Notes: a model not told the origin generated them from the sequence alone. A DNA stretch of 20,275 nucleotides from Condylostoma magnum (GCA_920105805.1 CAKKTI010000191.1:8397-28671); one strand, 5' to 3'; shown: positions 1-11,752, counted from the stretch's first letter. Translations and numbers: made by a program.

Positions 1-111
1 GTAAATGGTATGAAAGGATAATTTGAAAGTAGTATTAGTTATGTATATGGAAAAGGTATGTTTGGTTAGTGGTAGATTGATAAGCATGGGAATAGTGGAT
101 TTATAGGCTAA
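1..111 (+). CDS. 3' end of an unrecognised gene (partial)
   Basis: In frame 1 the first 108 bases read as a plausible C-terminus rich in Gly and aromatic residues (for example YGKGMFGQWQIDKHGNSGF), using TAA and TAG as Gln. From about position 109 the sequence becomes AT-rich and loses coding character, so the TAA at 109-111 is proposed as the stop. The gene begins outside the window and no family is recognised from 36 residues. It could instead extend further, because no codon is an unconditional stop in this genome. Confidence 0.4.
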
Positions 112-593
112 ATTTTTATGATTGATTGTATTTTAGTATAATCTTATTGTGTAAAGTTTTCCTTAAATGATGAATTTTGAGAACCTTTTATATGGAAACT
201 GAAAGTATTAAGCTAATACGTGGGGAAGTAAAGCAATTACTTATGATAGTACAACTCCTATATTGTTATTGATTATAAAATTGTTTTGAATATACTTAGA
301 AAGTAAGTAATAAGCAAACGGCACGAAAAGCAGCAAAACCAATTACGAAAGTATTTCTTTCAGTTAATCAAACCTTTTTCAATTATCATTTCCCTCATAA
401 TTTTACATATATAGCTAACTCTTAAGAAAACCCCATTGCAAAATTATCAGTATACTTCTAATAATGATATTCTAAACTTCAAAGGTGAATATATACCTAA
501 CAATCCACAACAATAGACTTAAATCAGTGCAATCTTCTATATACAATGCTAGTATTTATCTCTATAATTTTTGTAACTACTATTATAATTAAT
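112..593. other. unassigned AT-rich intergenic stretch
   Basis: No gene can be supported here. The reading frame of the downstream gene stays open upstream to an ATG at 243, but this means little where every frame is open. Two readings were weighed. The + frame from 243 contains a short basic segment (positions 312-347) that is more GC-rich than its surroundings. A - strand reading starting near 400 gives a basic, aromatic peptide. Neither has a recognisable motif. The stretch probably holds the 3' flank of the first gene and the promoter and leader of the MGC gene. Confidence 0.5.
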
Positions 594-1346
594 ATGGGGT
601 GCTCTATTATTCCTAGGACAAAAACCACTCCATAAATTTAAGACCAGTGCCAATTTATTATCACTTAAATTTCCCAAATAGACTAAATCTTTAACGAGCC
701 TAAAAGTAAGTGAGACTAGATTCAATACGTAAATTAATTGCATAACCAGGATTATCTTGTTTTCATAAAATCGATAGGAGCAGATTTTATCAGCAGTAGA
801 TAACTCAGAGACTACTTAAAAATCTTACTGTACTGCTTGGCCGCAGGCTCCGGATAAAATTTTGCCGGTATCTCTATACAAATTACAAACAATTATCCGT
901 ACTTATAGTGCAATTAAAAGAATTTGATCAAGTTTAAAGAGCAATACTAAAAATGAAAGTAGTTTATACTATAATACCAGGAATTTAAAGAAATAATAGA
1001 TAATTCTTTGCAATAATTCGAAGATTATAATAACAATGTGGAATAGATGCGATAGAAATCCCGGTAGATAGTGATAGATTCTAGCTTTGATCCTTAATAA
1101 AGCTCGCAGGCATTATAGGCCTGTTACAAAAATATTAGTGCAACATAAAACTGTTTTAATCTAATTCAAGAGTATAAGTAAGAAACAGATTTAATACAAC
1201 AGAAGTTATGATAAATAAAATAAACACTAAATCTTTAAGAACTAGATAAGGCCATGAGAATTTCAAGAGATACTACAAATTTTGAGACTGTTTAAGATGT
1301 AATTAGCAAATACTATAATGAAAGTAGCATATAAGCAATTTTGTAA
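594..1346 (+). CDS. MGC-start, Gln-rich helical protein of unknown function
   Basis: I do not recognise this protein. From ATG 594 it reads as about 250 residues beginning MGCSIIPRTKTT. An MGC start commonly receives N-myristate on Gly2 and palmitate on Cys3, suggesting attachment to a membrane's cytosolic face. An in-frame ATG at 546 would instead add a very hydrophobic 16-residue N-terminus that could be a signal peptide; that segment is AT-rich with no Gln, so 594 is preferred. The body is rich in Gln (many TAA/TAG) and charged residues. A likely coiled-coil stretch follows Trp121 (TGA 954-956), and another Trp is TGA at 1209-1211. The stop is uncertain: TAA 1344-1346 is chosen, with TAA at 1332 and 1377 as alternatives. 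It converges on the RBR gene. Confidence 0.6.
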
Positions 1347-1419
1347 ACTGAGTTTTATTTTAATAGTATAACATATTAAAAATCTACTAAAATACAATTA
1401 AAGCACAAACTTATTAACT

Positions 1420-2742
1420 CTATCTCTGCAGGGCATCCATTGTATTACAAGTTTACCCAAATGGCCCCATTCTTAGATAATGTGATGAATGCTAATCTTT
1501 AGTTAATAATTAGCCGCAAAGGAAACAAAAATAAGTCTTTCCCTGACAAGCTGGCCAACTACATCTTACAAAGTTACATCCTTGTTTCTTTTCAATTCCT
1601 TCTCCACATCTAGGACAATTTTTAATATTTTACATATAGCCTTGCATACCTTGATCTGCTTGCTATTAGAACTAAATGCAGGGAGTCTATTCAGGGTGAT
1701 TTTCATTACACTTCTAACAATATGTTTAATTGCATTAAGGACATGTAATCTGCATCATTGAATCTTAAATAGCAAAAATATGGTCACATAAATGACACTT
1801 TTTAATAATTTCACCTTATACCTACAATTGTCTTATTTAGAATTCGTTGAACTTATTGTAAGAAGAGGCAGATACGCAGTGCTCTACAATACGAAAATCT
1901 ATCGAAGCTGTGCAATTTTCGTGTGGGCAAACAAGCTGAGATTCTGTCACTTGATTAGATGCTATTTTTCTTTCTAGGTAGGATTTCATGCAATCTTTGC
2001 AGAATCTATGATCACAATCTAGAGTAATAAAGTTCTGTATTGGATGTTACTCTAGATCAATTTCACAAGTGTATAAATTCTGCTGTGCTTAGTTCCCTTA
2101 TAATTAGTCATGAAAATTTAGTCTACAATTGTATAACTAAGTACCAAAAGTATGTATTAGAAGATGATCACTGACTATCTCATTACATATAGTACATCTT
2201 ATGTCTCCAAAGAACGTATTTCCCGTCTATTAAGCTAGCATGTTCCACAGACACTACTAACAACAAGTATGCTATTAACAAATTAGCTTTAAATCTTTAT
2301 CTCCTTAACAACTTATACAATAAAACTTCTGTGTATTCTCTAAGGAATTATTCACAAATTCATAACTTAAACGTTGATTACAGAACTGCTGATTGCATTG
2401 TAAAGGTAACTAATTTTAACACAAATATAGAATTAAATTTTACGCACATTTATTGCAAGCGTTGTGGCCACATTACGTGAATTATGTTGAGCATGCATCC
2501 TAGCAATAACTACAAATTTCAGTAGTAGATTAAACCTGCAGATTGATACGGATTTACCTTTGCTGTAAACTATCTTGATTAATTATAGTAAAAAGCTATG
2601 ATAACATTGACTTTAAATCATGTTCTTCAGCAAAAGGCTAAGCTAAGTAATTGTTAAGTAGTTCCAATTAGCTATAGGTTTCTAATTTATAAGACAACTG
2701 CTGAATTTCTTCCTGGGATGGTTTATAAATTATACAATCCAT
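1420..2742 (-). CDS. RBR-type E3 ubiquitin-protein ligase
   Basis: RBR ligases take ubiquitin from an E2 onto a catalytic Cys in RING2 and pass it to a substrate. The 440-residue, single-exon protein shows RING1 (C226, C243, H245, C248, C251, C272, C277; the second ligand position is Asp229), IBR (C316, C319, C334, C337, C342, C345, H349, C355) and RING2 (C376, C379, C394, C399, C406, C409, H418, C432). Cys389 in the motif KKQGCNF aligns with the catalytic Cys of parkin (13 residues after the first RING2 Cys in both). Upstream are two extra C-x2-C/H clusters, at 77-99 and 142-164, that resemble further RING-like folds. There is no in-frame TGA. The stop is taken as TAG 1420-1422, followed by TAA TAA at 1411-1416. 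ATG 2742 is 27 nt from the end of the giant gene and in its frame. Confidence 0.88.
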
Positions 2743-2769
2743 TTTTAAGATGTTTTATAAAAAGTTTAC
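2743..2769. other. 27-nt same-frame junction between giant gene and RBR gene
   Basis: Only 27 bases separate the proposed TAG of the giant surface-protein gene (2770-2772) from the RBR start codon. Both genes use the same - strand frame and one further TAA (2755-2757) lies in between. It must hold a 3' end, a promoter and a leader if the genes are separate. If TAG and TAA are read as Gln, the two reading frames join without interruption. Confidence 0.6.
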
Positions 2770-5700
2770 CTAATTAGAAGTGTATCTGCAACTAATAAAG
2801 GATGCTAGGGTGTCATTGATAAAAATTTGATAAACTATGCCTATTCCTTGTATTACAGGTATAAAAACTTATTTCTCGCATTGAATTTCATAGAAATTTG
2901 ACAAATTAACTGAAGTATTTATAATAAGTACGAGCAAAATGATTGTATTTACTAATAAGTATACCTTTTTATTTTTGATATACAATAATTTTATACCTAC
3001 TACAGTTGAAAATAGTAAAGTTGGTAGTATAGATATTGGAAGCAATAAAATAACCCAAAGTTTTTAGTAGCTTAGCGCACTGAACATGTTTTCTTAAGTT
3101 TTTTCCTCCTATGAATTGCTTAGTACTTTTAAATAGTAGTTTATTTGAATAAGGAAATTGAAGCATATTATTACTGAAATCTTAAATTTGCTTAAACTTT
3201 ATGAGTTAAAAATTAGCTGGTAACTTAGATGGTTTCTTTTAAACTTGCTTAATTTTTTCAAACCTTGATATATAAAGTGCGTATCTGTTATAGTGGCACT
3301 AACCAACAAAGGAACAGCTAAACAAACTACTATAATAAAGCTATTCAGGGAAATAAAGCCAATTGCAATATGTATTATAGTAGTACAACTAGTATCAATT
3401 TCTTATTCAAACTCTTTGTATTCAGCAAAAATGGGGGGATATCCCTCTTCGTATATAAATACATCATCTTCTGTATTGGCTTCTACTAGAATCTTTGAAT
3501 TCTCGATTTTTAGAATCTGGCAATTATTATTAACAGATAGCACCATACAGTTAAAATTTGCATTTTAAGCTTTAAGTTGCCTTTACTCCTGACTCCTATT
3601 TACTTGCATTCTTACCCTTTGTCTACTCGTATTTTTAGTTTTTGTTAAAGCCCCAGTAATTTTACTTAAACTACCTTACTTATTTACCCTGGCTAAAGCA
3701 TAGTACGACTCTTGCATTTAATCATAGATTTAGTGCTATACAATATGCTTTTATATCAGTAGAAGCTCCTATTCAGATGTTGGGGTTTTGTCTACTAATT
3801 AGAACCAATCTTAGTCTTAGCCCTCAAACTGACTCACAGAGCTGTAAATATCGTCATTATCTTATTAACTATTCTAAGGAAATTAATTATCAATTAGAGA
3901 ATTTCCTATAGCAAACAGTTTATTTACTATTTTCTTCCTTTAATGATTGTCTATTTGATACTACCCAAAAGTTCTATAGAACGTTTTTATATCTTGTAGT
4001 AAATTTACGTCGTATATCTTCTCACTGATTATTCTATCCTCTAAGATTTCAAACACAAAGGACAACTTATCACCGAGATTGTGATTATGTTTATTCAGTA
4101 AAGAGGTAAAGGTAACTAGTAAGGATTGAGCACTATTTACATCAAATATTGGTAGATTTTAGCCATATCGTTTTAGCCTTAAATACAGTTCCTATTGTAA
4201 TTCTAGGTTTAGAAACTGTTATTAAGTAACAGCTATAGCAAGTTCAAGATAATCCACTTGCTCTTCATCTCTAATCCTTATATACGCGTTCTCCATATCG
4301 TCCTATGACTATTAATTTGGGCCAATTATGATAAAATCTTAGAATCAAGTACAGAATTCTAACTAATTGCATGCTTTTGCATATACATTCTCAATTCCTT
4401 AAAAGAGGACAATTTAAGCCTTGTTTGATGTAGAGGTTGGAGTTCAGTATATTGTAGGGACTCCTTTGATCTTTATTCCAAAATTGTAGTATAATACTTA
4501 CTCCTATGTATCTATTGCATCTATTACCTGAAGTGTTATTACTTAAAACTGCTCTCCTTAGTTAGTTTCTAGTATAAATTAACCATTAACAGGTTTTGAA
4601 CTCACTGTAATTGGAACATCTATATGCATTAACTACTGCTTTAATCTTATTTAAAGTCTGAATTTATAGTTTTAACCTTCTTTTAGCTAATGCGGCTTTA
4701 TGAATAAGTAAGGTAAATCTGGGAGATTAATATCCACTGCATCTCCTTCAACTTTTGACCATTTATAATCCAAAACATCGTAGTTTTAATCAACCTTTAT
4801 CTCCTTTTTAAACGGTTTATTAGGATTTATATGAATGTTGTCTAAAGTGGAATATAAAAGCACATTTTTAGTGCATTATTTAACCTCATATACTGCTTAT
4901 ATTGCGGCTTATTGTTTATTATACTCTTATTCTTTCTATCTTACTGATAATTCAACTGTTATTTGATCCCCTACTTAGAATCCAAAGTGAGACAATTAAA
5001 TGCTCCATTTCTTATCCTATCCAAGTGGGTAACTAATCTAACAACTTATCTACGGGCTGCAATTTCACTGGAAATCGATCTTACTTAAATCAGTTACTTG
5101 CTGTGTAGGATCAATAGTTTTATTAGCCAATATCCTCAAATCCTCGTCTAGACATATTGTAGAAGATGTTCTATTTAAAACTGGTATTAAAGAAGGATAT
5201 TGCACTTATAAATCTATATACTCCATTTACTCTTCGTCGGATCCTTATTTTAGTGTTATTTTGATTTAGTAGGTTTAGCCAGGGTTTAGTAGAAACTTTG
5301 GAATAAAAATAGGGGATTCCTACAGCCAATCAAAGCTTTATCATTGTTAGTCTATTAGTAGCAAACGTTACTGTATGATTTCATCAGTTTTATTGCAGGA
5401 GAATGGTTTGGGAATTAGTATCATATTTTCTTTATAATTCAAAATCTTGTACTGCTTTTACAGATTTGGTAGTTGCAGGGACTTGTCTGTCTCTATGATT
5501 ACTTCAGCTATTGATTTTTCCTCTGTGAATCCATTGCTTAGGGTGACCTCTACTTATAGTAGTCCTTCCATTATCCAATCTTGTATAAGTGTAAGTGTTG
5601 GTTTGGTGTTGTTCTAGGTGTAAATAATTCCTTCATCTTTTATATTGTTTGATAAGATTCTCCACTTGTATTTAATTCAAAACCCTGCAGAATTACCAGC

Positions 5701-8700
5701 TTGTATAGAAAGGCTTTAGCTGTTCTAGCATTGAATTGTATACTGAGTTTAGTAGTTAAGCAATATGACAATATCAGTCTAAGGCATTTAGTTAATATCA
5801 AAAACTAACTTCAAATCTGACTTTTCTATAGTTAGTTCTCCCTCTTTTCTTAATAATTTCTCAGGATTGAATCATAAAGTCTGGTCATACAGCTATGAAT
5901 GGTCTCCAAATACAATTAAAAGGTTAAAAGCATTGTTGAATTTGCACACAGGATTTTACCCTAATCTATTAAAACTGTCCTAAGTCAATAGCTCTTTACA
6001 ACTATCAATTATAACCACCTTTTGCTCGAAAATGACTTAAAATCCAAACCGAAATCTTAAGTATTCAAGCTTAAACTTAAACTCATTCTCCCTGAAGTAT
6101 CTTTTGCTGGTTTTACTTACACATTTATTGTCTTAGGGAAAGTGCCTGCTGTTACACACACAACTTGAACTCATAAAGTCAAAGCTAGAATTTTCAACAC
6201 AAGTGCATATACCATTGTTAAAGTAACTCAGAGCTTTGCAACCATCGCATTCATTTATATTGTCATAAGTACCGCATAAAGGATCTGGGTGCATTGAGCA
6301 GGAATTAGGGTAAATACAGCCATCTGGGCATTGAACTTAGCATTAATAGCACTGGTTTTGATGGTAGTAGTAGTTTTACAGGCAAGGCTTGGGTTGTTAT
6401 TCAGTGATTAGTCCTAAAGGCTGGGATTGGTATTAGTCTACTGAATCGAGTTGAAAGGCAAATAAAATTCCTTTGAACTCTTAGCATAGAATCATTTCCC
6501 CAAATAGTCGTAGAAATATTCCACCTTCATTTGAGTTTTAAGTAATTAATACGTCGTTATTGTAGATTTTAAGCTAGTTAGATGTATGGTCCCCTGTTTA
6601 GAGGAATCGAAGTTGATGTCATTTATTGGATTCTAAATCAAAGGAAATATCTTGGGAGTAAATGGAGTCTTTAAATCTTAAATTGCCTAGCTTTACCGTA
6701 ATAAACTGAAATTAGGATTAGCTGTAGTAGATTATGTTTATTTAAGAATCGTCTAGAACTTTGAAGAATATTGTTAATTAGTAATATTGTAGATAAATAG
6801 AAATGTCTACTTTGTATTAAGATTCTTTGTTGAATATCAATCCTCTTGTTGGATCGTATATAATTGTATCAGGAATTTCGTATCAATTTAAATTATGTGC
6901 ATATTTATTTAGTATATTTGTTTTTCTTATATAACATTTATCATCAATTTGCTCGAATGAAAAATAACTGCAAGAATTTTCCATACATAGAGTCTAATCT
7001 GGTAAAAGATTAAACCCATCCTTGCATTTTTAGCATCTATATGAAATCCCTGTTTCGCATTATTCACAGTTTTCTATTTCACATGAATCATCAAAAAGAT
7101 CTTTTACATATCATAGGAGACCGTTATTAGTATTGTATGTTGAAATTCATTAATTATAATCACCCCATAAATGTAGTTATATAGTACCACAAATAACTAA
7201 AGTATCAGGATACTTTTTCAATAAACTTTTAACTATTATTTAAGAGCTTTTAGTAATATCTTAGCTAATGTCTGAACTATTTGGTATATTTTTTACTCGT
7301 ATAGCAAATTTTTAAGTTTATCCATCCGGTATTTAATCTAAAACATCTCATAAATCTAATGATAAATGGTGGTTTGCTAGTCCTCAATGATAATAATTAT
7401 AATAATTAAGATCAGTGTAATTTTCAATATTATCATCATTATCATTCGACTTATGTAATATTTAAATTTATAATAGGGATCAAAATCCTCGTCCGCCGTT
7501 AATATGCTTATTTAAAGGAAACAATACATCCATATAATAATGAAATCATTGTCTAAATTCATGTACAGTAAATTTAATTAAGTAATTTGAAGTACCATAA
7601 AAGTTTCTACTTTACTCTAATATAACTTCGTCTATTGTTATAGCATTTTAGATAGAATAAGAAGAGAAACTATAGGTCATTACCCTTGATTTACCTATTA
7701 AATTGTTTTATCGATAATGAAATACCTATAAGGCATGCACAGGTTAATCTATGTTTACTCTTAGCATATCATAACTAATATGACTATTTGTATTAAACGA
7801 ATCTTTGAATACGAGATAATTATAATCTTGATATAAAATTGGGCCATAATTCGAATACCAAGGCTTGAGTCATAGTTATTGATTCTCTAACAAGCATTCA
7901 ATATCATTATTCTAATATAATATAGCCTTATCATTCATAAATTATTTAGTTTACTTTTAATATATTCTTAAATATACAGCATCTCCAGTAATGAAGGATT
8001 CATCGTTATCTAAATGTGCTGAAAAATACCTAAACTTGAAACTGTAATACCTTTAATATCATGATACTCTAATATCATTCTAATTTAAATAAGGAATTTC
8101 TTATAATACGACTAATCTCTCTACAATTAGCTCTTAAGTTTATGTATCTAATAGTCGAATACCAACTGTCTAACCTTATTGCATTGGATAGTCGTATCAA
8201 ATTAGTTTTATTTCTTCATACTTTTATCCCATTTATATTCCTATTTATTATAGATTATCCGAAACTTTACGGCTTTCTGTTATATTTAAATTAGTCAAAT
8301 CTTTATCAATATCAAATTCAAAGTAAGGATTTGAGTAGATCTGTAATTAAATTCCCTGAAAATTTACATTTGTGTTAAACTTAAAGTAAGTAGTGACATC
8401 AATATTATAAGAGTCTTAAATAGCGGGTAAATGATTAATGCTAGCTTCAATTACCTATAGGTTAAACGGTATTAAATGATTTTTAAGGTCTATCTGTATA
8501 TGTTATCCAGTTATATTATAAACTCTTTTTACATCTTATCAAGCCGTGTAATTAAACGACCAAAAGTTTAAGCTATATGTAAATTTCATAGATTTTAAGT
8601 AATTATATTCCTTTAATAACTCAATACTTAATTTAAACACAGTAGAAGCAGTTATTTTTTAGACAACATTATAGTTAAGCTCGTCTATTTACTCCAAAAA

Positions 8701-11346
8701 GCCATTTTACTGAATTACAGTCTTAGCATCACTATTAATAAATCTTATTATAGTATTTTCCCGTATGTCAAATGGAATTATTAGATTGGCTTTAATAGTA
8801 CTTTTAAAGATATTATTTTGGCCTTGCTCTATGCTAAGTACTTATAAACGTATCTTTTATTCTAACCAATTGATTTGTTCTGCTTAAATACACTGTTATT
8901 CCCTAGATACTTAAATATTAGACAGCATATTATTTGACTAAATAAACGAAGCATGTATATTGTTTATCTAAAACTTGCATCCATTGAGACACTCGGATTA
9001 GTATATAAATAAATCATATGGACTTTCTGTAATAAATCTATGCAAAAGTTGCGGCTATAGGCTTTATTATGAGGCTTCATCTATTAAATCAAACGAAAAA
9101 TTGCTAGCATCAAAGCTTCACGGAATAAAAACTATGTAATTACTTATGCCACTAGTACTAGGGAAATTAATGTTTGACTACTAGTTTAAATTATGAGACT
9201 AGCCATTTCACAATCTTCTTATAAAGTTTTGCTAAGGTTGACTATACTCCTAGGCTGATTGTATCTATATTATAGGAGAAACAGCCACTGTATAAAAATT
9301 AAAATCTTCTATGCTTTTTGACTCTAATTGAAGCTTTAAATTCACTTACAACCCAGTAAAAAAGTCGTACTGGACTACTAATGCAAGCTATTGATTCGGT
9401 TATACTTATAGATCTTTTATAATAAACTCCGAATCTCCAAGCTATTACATATACCCAGACTAGCCAGTCATCTCTTCAATATAGAAAAGCTCTAAGCTTC
9501 AATACTCAAATTCCACAAAACTCAGATTTACTACTATTTCACTTGAGCTTGGTAAGGATGCTGGAGCCTTAAATTTTATACTGGTAGCACGAGAGCATAC
9601 GCGATGTACAGAGGCTTGCTCTATGCTGGATGCTTGAATCTTCCATGTAAAATAAGATAAAAGTTATTGATTATTGTCAGTTGTAAGCTCAATACTGCCC
9701 TAATTTGGTTAGTCTTGGTTGTTTTCTACCCAACTTTATAAGAAATTGGTACTGTTTTGTATGATTATAATTCCATAGCTACAGTTGTTTATAGTCAAGG
9801 CTGGTATGGTTATACTAGGGTCTTATTAGTCTATATCTATATCATTTCATACAATTGAGCTAGCTTCTTACTCAAGACTGTCAAGTTTCTATATATAGTA
9901 ACTTACCTAACCCTGCTACTTTACTAGAATCTTATCATGTTCTTAAAATGTTAGAGGGATTTTAATATGTAAACCGGTGATATTAGAAGGAGAGTCTAAA
10001 GCAAAACGAAGTACTATATATTAAAACTCTTCACCAGCATAAAAATCCTAGTTTGAATCGTAAGTTACTGAGTTTTAAAAGTTTACTAGGGAACTAAATC
10101 CTTGTAAAGAAGAGATAACAATATCAGGAGTGTCTTATTCAATTGAAAAACCAGTACCAATATGCTAGATTTTAGCAAAGGCAGCTTGGGTAATATTTTA
10201 CAGTAGAACTACGTTCATAGCTATACTACTCTATTTATTGCCATCATTTTAGTACTCTATATCAATAGCAGTTATGAAGTTATCCTGTACTGAAATCTAA
10301 CAGTCTTTAATTATGCAATTTTTACTTTTAATACCACAGTTTTAAGCTAAAAGACGCTGTTATTCTATAGCTTCTATACTTGGAGTTAGCAACTCTATCT
10401 TAACCTACTTGCTCTCTAGTTCTACAGTTGTTTCTAGAGTTAATGATATCTCTATATACTAATTTTATCCAATAACTAAAGAGGAGTCATCTATTCCTGT
10501 GATTGAAACTTCTAATGTATCTAGAGGATTAACTGGATCTAGTACAATTGAGTACTCGCTTGTTATTGTATTACTAAGTCCTCTTCTAATTCATAATATT
10601 AGCTCATCTTATTCTATAGTTGGTATAATGGATACTCCAGTCAGTGTAATAGTTAATTAAGCTTATTGCGAGTTTTAAATTAAGCTCTTTGCATCGATTT
10701 CCGCATAAATTCCGTGTAAAACATAGTAAGACTGATATTGTATCCAATACAGTGATGTTTTATCCCCTGAATTTAGCTGTATTTCCACATTTTCTAGTGA
10801 ATCTAAATCGAATTGCTTTGGTGGGTAAATCTAGAAATAGTCAAATTCCTGTATATTTTCAAATAAAGTAAGACGTATCTCTAGTTTCTATTCAATGTGG
10901 GCTACTATTATATCTGAGTAACTCTGGTAGTCTGGATGCATGAAAAACCCATCCCCAGTTCTGCTATGCTAAACAATGAAATTATCAAACTCCAAGTAGG
11001 GCAATCATATCACTTTACTCTAACTCATCTCCAAGTACTTATACCCATTGCTGTTTTGACAGTAAAAGTCGTAATCTGGGGGGTCTACATCAGTATTTCG
11101 TGTGAAATATACTTTAAGATACTCGCTGTCCCATTTTGAAGGGTATTAATGCTAGGGATTAGAGAATTAGAGTCTTAGAGTGTGATCACAGATTAGATTT
11201 CCTTGTTTGTCGAAACTCATGCTTAGGATTTGGTTAGATCAGTGGTTTTGTCACTCGTAGGTTTGATATCGGTTGAGTCTGTCGTTGCAAGGCTCAGAGG
11301 AGACGATAAGGGTCGAGAGGAAGAGAACAATTAAGGCTGTTTTCAT
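2770..11346 (-). CDS. giant REJ/PKD-like multidomain surface protein
   Basis: A single frame of 2,859 codons encodes a 2,858-residue protein with no intron. Residues 1-17 form a signal peptide (MKTALIVLFLSTLIVSS). Residues 18-1400 are beta-strand-rich, Asn/Gln/Ser-rich extracellular repeats, probably Ig- or cadherin-like. A Cys-rich module (about 1420-1470) precedes a laminin-G/concanavalin-like domain (about 1483-1640, with motif NKWHQLRFL), followed by EGF-like Cys-rich modules (about 1655-1742). Residues 1750-2450 resemble PKD/REJ domains: LDEDLRILANKTIDP leads to F-x-W-x-C (W2094, C2096), and a second unit lies near 2183-2280. A Cys-containing stretch at about 2600-2620 comes before about four TM helices (2654-2684, 2723-2740, 2763-2787, 2795-2812). 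The order recalls polycystin-1/egg-jelly receptors, but no PLAT domain is seen. By hand count Trp is TGA 26 times and TGG 16. The TAG stop is inferred; family assignment is moderate. Confidence 0.82.
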
Positions 11347-11752
11347 ATTTATACGAGTTTATTGGATAAGAATTGTAGGATAGGTTAAGGCTGGAGGGAT
11401 TTATTGTATTTGGGATTTTAAGGGTTTTGGTATTCTAAAGGTTAGGTTGTATAGCTGTGCTTTAGTTGGGCTTAAATAGGGTATATTGTGAGTGAAGTGA
11501 TTCTTTTACTAATGTACTACCAAATTCTCTGTAATGGGATCGCTTACTAAACTCTGGATTTATTTCTATATTTACAAGAGTCAAAAAGTTTTATTAACTT
11601 CATATTGTACTACACATTAAATATGGAATTTAGCTGTATATAGGTAAGCTAGTTATTATATCAAAGTTAAATGTTGAAGTAATAAGCTATAAAGATTAGT
11701 AATTTTGGGGGTGTATAATGATTAACTAATAAATCCATATCTCAAAATAAAT
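11347..11752. promoter_or_regulatory. shared divergent upstream region of two giant surface-protein genes
   Basis: This 406-nt spacer lies between two outward-facing start codons (ATG complement 11344-11346 and ATG 11753-11755), so it should carry both promoters. The half next to the - gene (about 11355-11510) has very few C and many G on the + strand, so the leader of the - gene would be CA-rich and poor in G. The half next to the + gene (about 11560-11752) is plain AT-rich sequence. No conserved box, RNA gene or convincing reading frame was found. The promoter role is inferred from position only. Confidence 0.5.

Noticed and set aside
312-347. Histone H3 tail-like phrase KQTARKAAK in the + frame upstream of the MGC gene
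   Set aside because: Only six residues match H3 positions 4-9, no suitable start codon or downstream H3 fold follows, and the frame may be non-coding.
2969-3166. A - strand ATG frame of 65 codons near the end of the giant gene
   Set aside because: A different - frame over the same bases encodes TM helices continuous with the giant protein, so this is a shadow frame.
3293-3568. A + strand open frame of 91 codons opposite the TM region of the giant gene
   Set aside because: It is antisense to the TM1 region of the giant protein, whose - frame gives a clear hydrophobic helix and continues the long frame.
11360-11450. Telomere-like C-rich motifs (AACCCTTAAAATCCC on the - strand)
   Set aside because: They are not tandem and do not match a regular ciliate telomere unit; more likely part of the strand-biased leader.
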